Assembly (NCBI GenBank): GCA_965215755.1
Contig: OZ244119.1
Span: forward strand, 1,240,001 to 1,304,000
DNA: 64,000 bases
Reading direction: 5' to 3'
Source of the DNA: Tectiglobus sp965215755
Lineage (GTDB): Bacteria > Pseudomonadota > Alphaproteobacteria > Rhizobiales > Hyphomicrobiaceae
Part shown: positions 45,396-53,186 of the stretch, one piece after another
How positions within the stretch are numbered: position 1 is the first letter of the stretch
Layout of the letters: each line of letters opens with the position of its first letter
Made by a program: the position numbers and the translations under genes
The notes under the pieces: model-generated
Databases searched by the model: none
What the model was told of the DNA's origin: nothing
Seen by the model: the letters and a program-made list of their open reading frames with translations, nothing else

Positions 45396-45647
45396 CTATT
45401 CTACGTATCCAGAACTTGTCCCTATATCCACCGACAGCGGCGGTTCTTGGTCCGCGTTCCAGGCGAGCAACGCATCATTCGCCCACAGCTGTGCCGACCC
45501 GTTATAATGTATTTGACTTCACCGCCACTCCAGATCGAATAACTGGCTCTCGAAGCATCTTTTGGGGCATTTGGATTTGGCCTGTGCGGCATCCAGCATA
45601 CCACCCAAACAAATACTTATGACGCCAAGTGCTAATAATGCGCGCAT
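45396..45647 (-). pseudogene. Small exported protein with an in-frame TGA
   Basis: From an ATG at 45647 (GGAGC upstream) the frame encodes a good signal peptide (MRALLALGVISICLGG, cut after AQA near residue 23), then KSKCPKRCFESQLFDLEWR and a TGA at 45519-45521. The same frame continues for 40 sensible codons (HYNGSAQLWANDALLAWN, then EPPLSVDIGTSSGY) to a TAG at 45396-45398. Either a 42-residue secreted peptide is made or a gene of about 80 codons has been broken by one stop. No family was recognised, and no selenocysteine element was looked for beyond inspection. Confidence 0.4.
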
Positions 45648-46072
45648 TATCTTGCTCCACTCGAACTGGCATCCTATTCTCATTGACCTCTACCAAACTA
45701 TTGAATATGCAGCAATTATTGTTTGTGGATGAGGCGAGCACTCATCGCCTTTGTGATGTGGTAGATTGACTGGAGGCCCGAGGAGTATCGACTTGAAACT
45801 CATCTGACTGTGACTGGTTGGTGTAGTGTATCTGACGCTTGATCCCAATTTGCGGTTAAGCTCGAATCCAGGCGTCAGCTGCAAAAGCTACACTAGAAAA
45901 ATAGTCTTGCTCGCGTTCCTTCGGCTCCGACTCTTAGATTGAGACAAGCAGGAACGGCAATCAAATGTCGGAGCTGGACCGCACGCCCATTGTGGAAAAT
46001 AGTTTGCTGCTGTCTTGTTTTGCCGACGACTTATCAGGCATGAGTGAATGTCGGCTACGCAGACGCGGCTGA
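45648..46072. other. Gene-free AT-richer stretch
   Basis: About 425 bases (and similarly 45276-45395) without a supportable gene. The composition is more AT-rich than the surroundings. No repeat shared with the rest of the window, no tRNA and no clear terminator were seen. Confidence 0.5.
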
Positions 46073-46552
46073 TTAATCGCCTGATTGGATGTTTTTTTCC
46101 ATCAGGTAATTGTGTATTGGAACACCCTGCCGCTCAAAATCGCGGCGTTTGATCATTGCAAACCCTTGGCGCAGGAAAAAGCGCTTGGCTGTTTCGCTCG
46201 CCTCCACGTAGAGACGCGATAGACCCGCTGTTACTGCCTCCTTCTCAAGCCGGTCATAGAGCTTTCTTCCGACGCCCGTTCCCACGACTTCCGGGTGGCA
46301 ATAAAAACAGTCAATATGGCCATCTTTTTCCAGCTCAATGAAAGCAATTGGTTTCTCGGCTTCGTCAACGCCAACGAACACTGACCGCCCGTCGGACGCA
46401 CGCGCCAGAAACACATCGCCTGTCATTGGCTTCGGGCTCCACGCCTCAAGCTGAGCTTGCGTGTAGGCCTTTCGACCGACCGCGTGAACTGAGGCATGAA
46501 GGACTAAGGGAAGGTCTTCGGCGTCATCGGGCCGGAATTCGCGGACTTTCAT
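46073..46552 (-). CDS. GNAT-family N-acetyltransferase
   Basis: A 159-residue GNAT protein with acetyl-CoA motif VVGTGVGRKLYDRLEKEA near residue 90 and the closing segment KRFFLRQGFAMIKRRDFERQ. It resembles the YafP/PA4794-like group (HASVHAVGRKAYTQAQLEAW at the N-terminus, a well-known pattern in this group). The ATG at 46552 gives the normal MKVREFRPDDAEDLP start; an ATG at 46570 is also possible. The substrate is unknown. Confidence 0.85.
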   Translation of the reverse strand: MKVREFRPDDAEDLPLVLHASVHAVGRKAYTQAQLEAWSPKPMTGDVFLARASDGRSVFVGVDEAEKPIAFIELEKDGHIDCFYCHPEVVGTGVGRKLYDRLEKEAVTAGLSRLYVEASETAKRFFLRQGFAMIKRRDFERQGVPIHNYLMEKNIQSGD

Positions 46553-46639
46553 ACTCGCTGTATAGTCCATCGCAGGAGGATGGTACAGTGAGGCACTGCC
46601 TCCGCCCATGTCCGAGACTGCTGCAAAGCTATCCCCTTT

Positions 46640-46905
46640 TTCTATCCGCGCTTAGCAAACCTGCCGTATTTTCCGTCTCACTCAGGATTGCCAGCGAAGT
46701 CCAATGTTTTGAGCTTCGCATTGCTAAATTGCGAACTCGGAAACAATCGAGTTCGTGGCGGTGGCGACTTGTTGGCGAGGGGCGGGGTCCTGTGCAGGCG
46801 CGATCACGCAGCCGCCCGCATGGCAATGCTCTTCCCGGGACTGCGGTGAGCTGGAGCTTCCTGATCGCGCTCAGGCCACGCGGCGAACCGGGGTTATGGA
46901 GAGGA
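46640..46905. repeat. Dispersed degenerate repeat, copy 2
   Basis: Matches 41909-42132 in the same order: CGTCTCACTCAGGATTGCC near 46673, then GTGGCGACTTGT, GGCGAGGGGCGGGGT, CACGCAGCCGCCCGCATGGC and CGAACCGGGGTTATGGAGAG. An extra block of about 70 bases separates the first two parts. It fills most of the gap between the GNAT and caspase-like genes. Confidence 0.6.
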
Positions 46906-46988
46906 TGGAAGCATGGGTCCTAGCCTTATGGCTCTCTCCAACAACAGAATGCGATTGAGAAGAATAAACTTCGAAGGGATAGCACAAG

Positions 46989-48506
46989 CTATCTCAGTGG
47001 CCAGGTCAGTGGTGTTGTTTTGCGGTTACGACGATCTTGCACCACCAGCACAATTTCACGCTTTCCTTCTGCAATCACTCTCCCTAGTTGGGCCTGAGCA
47101 TGTTTCAGGTCACGGACAGGTATTATCCCGCCGATGCTGCTGATATCGGAACCTGGTTTAACGTGCTCTGCTAGCTTGGGCGTGAGGTCACGATCAGTTT
47201 TGATAATGCGAAGCGCTTTTCTGGGACCATTTCTGACGTACACATACTCTTCAACCCAGATCCCCAAACCCTTCAGGAGAGTGCCCTTCTTTCTTTGGTT
47301 GGTCTTGGCTTTGCCGTTTATTTTACGTCGATCAAGTTCCAACAGTCGCTGTTCAATTGCTAGTGCAAGAGATGACTTTGCACCGGTGGCGTTGTTTCTC
47401 TTCTCGAGGCGGGCTGCCCTGTCCAATGCTAAGCGAGCGTATGTTGTTCCAGGAAATCGTTCTGCAAATTTCCGGAGCCTAGATGCATCGGACGACCGCT
47501 CAATTTTTTGCCACTCATTCAGCGCAAGGCTTGGCTGGCTTGATGGCTTGGATTGCGATATGGCGGCAGATCGGCTTCTTGCTGAGAGCGTTCTATTCTC
47601 TTCGAGCTTGTCGGCATCCAACAAGGCAACGCGCTGATAGATCGTGCCGGGAAACCGCTTCGCAAACGCGCGCAGCTGAGCTGGATCTCCGGAGGTTTTG
47701 ACCTTCTCCCATTCCCGGCGGGCTTGTTCCTCCTTTGACTGTTGAACCTTCCCTCCCAGATAAACGGCAGGGAGCGCAGGAAAGGAGAGCCATGGATCCT
47801 GGCCGATGGCAGCTTTGACCTTGAGCTGGACCCGGCGGAACATCTGAACAGCCTCAACACCAGGTTTGACGAGCTCTTGCGCCAGGGGGCGCGCATAAGG
47901 GTTGCCGCCGGGCCTTCCATCACTCGCGGTTGCGCCGGGCGACGTCGCATAGGCGATTAACATGCCAGAGGTGTCATTGATCGCAAGCATGCCCTTGCGC
48001 TTGCCAAGCGATTTATTCAGCGGCCCACTCAGTTGCAACTCGTCTCGGCAGGCGTCGAAGACAACAAAGTGTGTCGCATTCGAAGCTTGTTTTTGAAGTC
48101 GGTTTATCAAACCCGATTGCTCGATGGAGTTTTCCCAAAGTGTGGCGTCTGCGCGTTGCGCATCGACTGGGACAATGTAGTTTTCGCCTGTGTCGGGATT
48201 GGCGACACCGTGACCGGTGAAATAGACAAAACTGACGGCGTCTGGGCCGGCCCGGCGCACGCGTTGGACGTGGCGCTTGAAGGCCTGATCCATTTTCTTG
48301 TAGCCGGCATCTTTGATCGTGGTGACCTTGAAGCCGATACTTCGCAGTGCGTCGCCGATAAGTCTGACATCGGTGTGAGGGTTGATCAGCGGGCCGACGG
48401 CTTTTGAGTACGACTGGTTGCCGATCAAGAGCGCAATGCGTTGTTCAGCCAGCACGGGGCTCACGCACAAAATGGCAATTGCGATGACGGCAACTCGTAG
48501 GAACAT
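46989..48506 (-). CDS. Secreted caspase-like (peptidase C14) protein with PDZ-like tail
   Basis: A 505-residue exported protein: signal peptide MFLRVAVIAIAILCVSPVLA, then a caspase/metacaspase domain (residues about 24-240). The catalytic dyad is His99 in FVYFTGHG and Cys153 in VVFDACRDE, and IALLIGNQSY marks the first strand. A middle region has two repeated segments (LRAFAKRFPGTIYQRVALLD and LRKFAERFPGTTYARLALDR). The C-terminus resembles a PDZ domain (SDISSIGGIIPVRDL, IVLVVQDR). Bacterial caspase-like proteins cleave after basic or acidic residues; roles range from signalling to cell death. No obvious partner lies beside it. The start is ATG 48506 rather than TTG 48512. Confidence 0.87.
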   Translation of the reverse strand: MFLRVAVIAIAILCVSPVLAEQRIALLIGNQSYSKAVGPLINPHTDVRLIGDALRSIGFKVTTIKDAGYKKMDQAFKRHVQRVRRAGPDAVSFVYFTGHGVANPDTGENYIVPVDAQRADATLWENSIEQSGLINRLQKQASNATHFVVFDACRDELQLSGPLNKSLGKRKGMLAINDTSGMLIAYATSPGATASDGRPGGNPYARPLAQELVKPGVEAVQMFRRVQLKVKAAIGQDPWLSFPALPAVYLGGKVQQSKEEQARREWEKVKTSGDPAQLRAFAKRFPGTIYQRVALLDADKLEENRTLSARSRSAAISQSKPSSQPSLALNEWQKIERSSDASRLRKFAERFPGTTYARLALDRAARLEKRNNATGAKSSLALAIEQRLLELDRRKINGKAKTNQRKKGTLLKGLGIWVEEYVYVRNGPRKALRIIKTDRDLTPKLAEHVKPGSDISSIGGIIPVRDLKHAQAQLGRVIAEGKREIVLVVQDRRNRKTTPLTWPLR

Positions 48507-48635
48507 GGGCAACTAGCAATCGGATGGGGATTTTGGGCCTGAGGGGTGATCAGATTGCCATCGGCCGGATTGCTTCGTCAATATTTCCAGTAGAGCAACG
48601 GCGCAGAATTGATCGTTTGCAACAGTGGATATCTT

Positions 48636-48664
48636 ACCTCTCATCCGTCTCACTCAGGATTGCG
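48636..48664. repeat. Short dispersed repeat (CCGTCTCACTCAGGATTGC)
   Basis: CCGTCTCACTCAGGATTGC is identical to a block at about 46670-46690 in repeat copy 2 and close to 41964-41981 in copy 1. It is a partial copy of the same repeat family. Confidence 0.55.
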
Positions 48665-48693
48665 GTTAGTAGGTGATATCGACATTGTTTGGA

Positions 48694-48891
48694 ATGGAAA
48701 GAAGCACCATTCGAAGAGCCAACGCCTCGGACGCGCCATTCTTAGCGACCTGCATTGATGCTGCTGAACCATCCATCGTTGCAAGAGGGGTTTTCCTTCC
48801 GGCTGTCTCGGAAGCGCCTGCCGAAGCTATTGAAAGCAACATTGTATCGAAGGCAAATTTGGCTGTGGAACCGCCAGCTGCTGGACTGTGA
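48694..48891 (+). pseudogene. GNAT N-terminal fragment
   Basis: The 65-codon frame starts MERSTIRRANASDAPFLATC, a typical GNAT beginning, but ends after EPPAAGL without an acetyl-CoA motif. The usual continuation is not found in the other frames downstream. It is most likely a decayed or truncated acetyltransferase gene in the 617-base gap 48507-49123; the remaining part of the gap is AT-rich and empty. Confidence 0.35.
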
Positions 48892-49123
48892 TTGAGCCAA
48901 CGTGGCAACATTCAGTTTTCAATGTTTTCAAGTTCATGACTCACAATAGAAAAATTCCTCAAACAGCTTATAGCAATAGATAAAATCTATCAAATAACGT
49001 CTCGTTTATTTTGGCTCCTTGCCCATATGGTACTTCGCAAGCGCGCTCGGTCGATGCGCTCTCGAAGCGACTGCCGCGTTATTGGAAAGGTCGCTCACTC
49101 ATTACCAACGAGGAGGTTCTGCG

Positions 49124-49963
49124 ATGTCTGCTTCTATCGGAAATTGCGCGTTGCCAAGTGGCAACAATTTCGATCCTTACCGCAGACGTTCGATGGGCGC
49201 CTTGGATGCTGAGGAGCTGCAATACTGCCGTGATAACGGTATCCCGTTGGCCTACGACCCCGTGCAACAGGGGATGGTTGCTCTGACGTGTCTCGACGAT
49301 ATTACGTTCGGAAGCAACACAAGCACGACAGTCGCACAACCAACGCGCATTGCGGTCGAGCAGCTTCAGCGGCGGGAGCCGCCGCAACCACTTCAAGACG
49401 TCTGGATCGTGGGTGATGGGCCTTACAGGCTGCGTCCCTTGTCGAGCAAAGATATTGCCCGCTATGTCGAACTTCTGGGAGATCCTGAAGTCTGGCAATA
49501 CTTGCCCGAAGACTATCCGGGAACGATGACTGAAGACTTGGCAGCCAGTTTGATTGAGTTGTCCAACTCGCGCGAAGATCATGTAGTGCGGGCCATTGAA
49601 ATCGATGGCTTAGTCGTCGGCCAAGTGAGGTTACTATTCAACGATGCGGGCCCCACACATTCAACCGCAGAGGTCAGCTATTGGCTCGGGCGCGCGTACT
49701 GGGGACAGGGCATCGCAAGTCAAATTGTTCCAGGTTTCACGCGAGAGTGCTTTGCACGGTTCACTGACTTGGAATCGATCATTGCGCGCGTGCATCGTGA
49801 CAACATCGGGTCGGCCCGCGTTATCCAGCGAGCGCAGTATTTGGTGACCGGCGTCGCAGGCAATACCGTTGACTGGCAGATCTTCGAGACCCGTCGTGCG
49901 TCGCACACGGCTCCGGCTCATCAGCCAAACCCAGCACCACTTGAGACCGGGATAGCCGCATAA
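49124..49963 (+). CDS. RimJ/RimL-type GNAT acetyltransferase with N-terminal extension
   Basis: A 279-residue protein. The first about 95 residues are not GNAT-like (GNNFDPYRRRSMGALDAEEL) and are of unknown role. From about residue 98 a RimJ/RimL-type domain follows: YRLRPLSSKDIARYVELLGD, AEVSYWLGRAYWGQGIASQI (acetyl-CoA site) and IIARVHRDNIGSARVIQRAQ. AGGAGG lies 7 bases before the ATG, a strong ribosome site that fixes the start. Related enzymes acetylate amino groups of proteins, amino acids or antibiotics. Confidence 0.83.
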   Translation: MSASIGNCALPSGNNFDPYRRRSMGALDAEELQYCRDNGIPLAYDPVQQGMVALTCLDDITFGSNTSTTVAQPTRIAVEQLQRREPPQPLQDVWIVGDGPYRLRPLSSKDIARYVELLGDPEVWQYLPEDYPGTMTEDLAASLIELSNSREDHVVRAIEIDGLVVGQVRLLFNDAGPTHSTAEVSYWLGRAYWGQGIASQIVPGFTRECFARFTDLESIIARVHRDNIGSARVIQRAQYLVTGVAGNTVDWQIFETRRASHTAPAHQPNPAPLETGIAA

Positions 49964-50128
49964 TCAAACTGATTGCGGAAGGCTGGTTTGTCGCTTGGGC
50001 TGATAGCGATGGGCGCCTGGAGGGCTGATCTGGCTGACGCTGGACTCGATTTGAATCGGGAATGAACTGAGCTTGCTCGCCAAGGGTGTTGAACGGTACT
50101 TTTCCTCATTCGTAGTCACGACACACAG

Positions 50129-50180
50129 ACGTCATCCCGGTGCGTGTCGCCGGGATCTATTGACCCGTAGGTGATGCACT
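50129..50180. repeat. Dispersed palindromic repeat (CATCCCGGTG type), copy 2
   Basis: GACGTCATCCCGGTGCGTGT, then CGCCGGGATCTATTGACCCG, parallels 42390-42450. The arms TCCCGGTG and CGCCGGGA pair imperfectly. It starts about 165 bases after the acetyltransferase gene. Confidence 0.65.
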
Positions 50181-50283
50181 CTTTGAGGAGCAGGCCGCGG
50201 CAACCCGGGCCTCCGCCGGGGCATGTACGTTCCGAGGTGACACTGAGTTTGCTGTGAGGCAGAGGTGTCATGGCGTCCGCTCG

Positions 50284-50350
50284 GGCAATCTGCCGGCACA
50301 GGAAACGAGCTCGATGTTGGCCTGCTGGGCGAGCCATTGGTTTTGGTGGG
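50284..50350 (+). pseudogene. Fossil 3' end of an enolase-superfamily gene, copy B
   Basis: One frame reads GTGNELDVGLLGEPLVLVG, matching the C-terminus GLGIEVDAGLLGEPLISVG of the intact gene at 36.4 kb. As at the intact locus, the repeat with the GCTGCCATTGC core follows (50415-50475) and then a convergent LysR gene. The rest of the gap 49964-50508 has no intact gene. Confidence 0.55.
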
Positions 50351-50414
50351 GGGGATTGAGAGGGGCTGTATCCTAATTGCTGACATCTGCCGTTGGCTTC
50401 GCTGGTATGCTCGT

Positions 50415-50475
50415 CATGCCCGCAGCTGGCGATAGCTGCCATTGCACCGCAACATCGGTATGTCGCGAAGGGCCA
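50415..50475 (+). repeat. Dispersed repeat, copy 3 (GCTGCCATTGC core)
   Basis: CAGCTGGCGATAGCTGCCAT, then TGCACCGCAACATCGGTATG and TCGCGAAGGGCCAA, aligns with 36508-36562 in copy 1. Upstream of it, 50358-50380 (GGGGCTGTATCCTAATTGCT) also aligns with 36446-36466, so the shared tract is about 150 bases and includes the space after the enolase gene end. Confidence 0.6.
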
Positions 50476-50508
50476 ACAGCAGAACTCGGGTCAATAATTC
50501 GTGTATCT

Positions 50509-51408
50509 TCACTCAATTGAGAATTCTTCTATGAGCCAGTTTTTCACAGCTATTAGGTCTGGCCTAGGCTCAACATCAACCGGCATCACGAACCAATAGC
50601 TGAACGAAGTCTGTAAGATCTCTTCAAAAGGGGCCGTTAGTCGGCCCGTTTGTAAATCCTCCGCAATCAGCACCGACCGTCCCATCGCGACACCCTGACC
50701 CTCAATGGCGGCCTGAAGCGTTGCAGCATCGTCACCAAGGCTTGGCCCCCGCGGCACCGAGTGGATCGCCAGACCGATCGTTCTGAACCACATTGCCCAA
50801 TCTTCACTTATGTCCGTATGAAGTAGAGTTGTCCGAGCCAGATCATCAACCCCAGAGACTCTCAGTTTGGTGGCGTATTGCGGTGAACATACAGGCGTTA
50901 CAGTCTCACGAGCCAACAGCTCGGCATCGAGACCTGGCCAATCGCCCCCACCATAACGTATCGCCGCATCGACCTCGTCTGCCTGGAAATCCACAAACTG
51001 TCGGGACGCGGTTATGCGCAGATCGATATCTGGATGACATTCAATAAAGCGGCCTAGTCGCGGGGCAAGCCACTTAGCCGCCACCGAAGGCAACATCGAT
51101 AACGTGACGTGGCGAGGCCCGGATGATGGCCGTGCATCAGTCACGGCATTTCGAAGAAGCGCTAATGCCTGACTGGATTGTTCGCCAAGTTTGCGCCCTG
51201 TTGCAGTGAGCTTGATGTTGGGGCCTGAACGAACAAACAGGTCTGCGCCAATCCAACGCTCCAACTCTTGGACTTGCCGACTGACGGCGCCTTGGGAGAC
51301 GTTCAGTTCACGCGCAGCCCCCGTGAACGTCTCGTGACGTGCTGCAGCCTCGAAGACCTGTAGCGACCGCAATGGTGGCAGCGGTCGTCTTTCATGATGT
51401 GAGCTCAT
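50509..51408 (-). CDS. LysR-type regulator, GcvA-like
   Basis: A 299-residue regulator. The start PPLRSLQVFEAAARHETFTG and helix-turn-helix ELNVSQGAVSRQVQELE are typical of GcvA-like LysR proteins. The effector domain contains DIDLRITASRQFVDF and VDAAIRYGGGDWPGLDAELL, another hallmark of this subgroup. It is divergent from a GntP-like transporter gene with 80 bases between them, so it probably controls the transporter and acetyltransferase. Its sequence is distinct from the LysR gene at 36.6 kb. Confidence 0.9.
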   Translation of the reverse strand: MSSHHERRPLPPLRSLQVFEAAARHETFTGAARELNVSQGAVSRQVQELERWIGADLFVRSGPNIKLTATGRKLGEQSSQALALLRNAVTDARPSSGPRHVTLSMLPSVAAKWLAPRLGRFIECHPDIDLRITASRQFVDFQADEVDAAIRYGGGDWPGLDAELLARETVTPVCSPQYATKLRVSGVDDLARTTLLHTDISEDWAMWFRTIGLAIHSVPRGPSLGDDAATLQAAIEGQGVAMGRSVLIAEDLQTGRLTAPFEEILQTSFSYWFVMPVDVEPRPDLIAVKNWLIEEFSIE

Positions 51409-51488
51409 GATTAGGCTGCCAATTTACTCGTTTTTCTGAGCCGTAACAGATCACTACAATGATTTGCAGGAATATCGAGGAGATTCTT

Positions 51489-52673
51489 ATGAGCCAAACT
51501 TCAATAGCACAACCGCGCACGATACGTTCGCTGTTGCCCGATTGGCCACTGCTGATCTGGATGGTGGTGGTAACGTTGACGATTGGGCTAGCGGCCGGGC
51601 TCGAAGCAGATACCCTCGTTGAAGTTTACAACTCGGGATTCGGTAAAGCGCTCGGTGAATTCGCGCTCATTCTTCTTCCCTCGTTCCTTCTTGCCGCCGC
51701 TATGGATCGTCAAAGTGCCAAGCCGCCTGCGAGCGCAGCCGTTGCCGCATCGCCGTTAGCCGGTGCAGGTATGATCTGCCCTGATACAGCTTATGCGGCA
51801 TTGTCACCTGTTGCCGGCACTAGGCGTTTGGATGTTGCCTTCGGCTCATATGCGGGATTTAAACTCCTCTATCCGGCTGGACCACTCATCGTAGCGACAG
51901 GGCTCGGCGTGCCACACGACTCGCTTCTGATTTATGGGGTGGCGCTGTTAATCCCGCTTTGGGCTGTCGGTGCGTTATGGGGGCGAATTGTCTCCGTGAG
52001 TGAAAAACCGAACACGTCGCCACCAGCCGGTGCGACGTCGATCGGAGCTGCGATCTGGACCTTTGCGCCTTTTTTATTGCTCGCAGGGTTGCTCGTAGCC
52101 GGCTCAGCCATTGATTTTTCCACGATGCCGCTACTCGATTTCCTGACAAAGCCGAAAGGGGCGCTGTTGACCGCGGCAGCTTTAGCCCTGGCCTCTCTTG
52201 CCGCTTGTGATCGGCGCGACTGCCTCGACAGCGCCGTACGTCGAACAGGTTCGCTATTGCTTGTGATCGGCGTGGCGAGCGCCTTTGGTGCTGTCCTCAT
52301 GAACGTTGTCACAATCGAGAGCCTCCTGCCAGCAGGCTCTGGGATGATGGGTGTGATCGGGCTTTTTATGCTCACGGTAGTTTTCAAGCTCGCACAAGGT
52401 TCCAGCATGGCGTCGTTTGCTTCCGTCGCGCCCGTTGCAGCACCCTTGGTTGCAGGGATGGATGTTCCAGCGGTGGCGGCTGTCTTCGCAATATGCGTCG
52501 GCTCGTTCGTAGCAATCCTCCCAAACGACAGTTTCTACTGGCTTGTCCGTCGAGATGCGTTGGCTGGCCATAACGATACTGCCGCGACCAGCATTCTTGC
52601 AGGTGGTGCGATCGTTCAGGCGGCGACAGGTCTCGTGCTCATTTTGCTGGCTATGGCCGTAGGATTACTATGA
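51489..52673 (+). CDS. GntP-family permease
   Basis: A 394-residue inner-membrane protein with about ten or more spans. The family motif appears as VVFKLAQGSSMASFASVAP near residue 305, and VAILPNDSFYWLVRR lies near the end. GntP permeases bring in gluconate and similar hydroxy acids by proton symport; this protein is a divergent member, so the substrate could be another small acid. GAGGAG is placed 7 bases before the ATG at 51489, which decided the start. The stop overlaps the acetyltransferase start by ATGA. Confidence 0.78.
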   Translation: MSQTSIAQPRTIRSLLPDWPLLIWMVVVTLTIGLAAGLEADTLVEVYNSGFGKALGEFALILLPSFLLAAAMDRQSAKPPASAAVAASPLAGAGMICPDTAYAALSPVAGTRRLDVAFGSYAGFKLLYPAGPLIVATGLGVPHDSLLIYGVALLIPLWAVGALWGRIVSVSEKPNTSPPAGATSIGAAIWTFAPFLLLAGLLVAGSAIDFSTMPLLDFLTKPKGALLTAAALALASLAACDRRDCLDSAVRRTGSLLLVIGVASAFGAVLMNVVTIESLLPAGSGMMGVIGLFMLTVVFKLAQGSSMASFASVAPVAAPLVAGMDVPAVAAVFAICVGSFVAILPNDSFYWLVRRDALAGHNDTAATSILAGGAIVQAATGLVLILLAMAVGLL

Positions 52674-53170
52674 CAGATATACTGATCCGAAGAGCAACGC
52701 TCGACGACGCTGATTCAATAGCAAAGGTATACGGTTGGCACGTGACGAACGGGACAGGTACCTTTGAAGAAATACCTCCGACTGCACACGAGATGGGCGT
52801 GCGCGTCGGCCGTCTCCGTGACCAGGGTTTTCCGATTTTCGTTGCAAGCCTTGCCGACGAGGTTGTTGGATTTGCGTATGCGGGACCGCACAAAGAGCGC
52901 GCAGCCTATCGCTTCACAGTTGAGGACACAATCTACGTCAAGCAAGACCAGCACCGCAAAGGCATCGGATGGGCGCTATTGGCTGCAATCGTTACCGCAT
53001 GTCAAGGCGCAGGATATCGACAGATGATGGCGGTAATTGGCGATGCGGAAAATGCTAACTCCATAGCATTACACACGCGTGCGGGTTTTCGTCTGATCGG
53101 TACTGCGCAGCGGATTGGATACAAATATGGCCGAGAGCTTGATGTTGTCTATATGCAAAAAGACCTTTGA
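52670..53170 (+). CDS. PAT-type (phosphinothricin/methionine-sulfone) N-acetyltransferase
   Basis: A 166-residue GNAT protein close to the Pat/Bar/YncA group. The N-terminus has ILIRRATLDDADSIAKVYGW and TGTFEEIPPT, followed by DTIYVKQDQHRKGIGWALL (acetyl-CoA site) and MMAVIGDAENANSIALHTRA. These enzymes acetylate the amino group of glutamate analogues such as phosphinothricin, methionine sulfone or sulfoximine. The gene is translationally coupled to the GntP-like permease (ATGA), which suggests that the imported or exported compound is its substrate. Resistance was not demonstrated. Confidence 0.87.
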   Translation: MTDILIRRATLDDADSIAKVYGWHVTNGTGTFEEIPPTAHEMGVRVGRLRDQGFPIFVASLADEVVGFAYAGPHKERAAYRFTVEDTIYVKQDQHRKGIGWALLAAIVTACQGAGYRQMMAVIGDAENANSIALHTRAGFRLIGTAQRIGYKYGRELDVVYMQKDL

Positions 53171-53186
53171 GACCGCTTCGGGTCTT

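Noticed and set aside
45416..45622. 68-codon plus-strand open frame
   Set aside because: It overlaps the minus-strand frame that has a signal peptide and ribosome site; its own translation shows no protein-like pattern.
48666..48911. 81-codon minus-strand open frame opposite the GNAT fragment
   Set aside because: The plus-strand frame has a recognisable GNAT start; the minus-strand translation has none.
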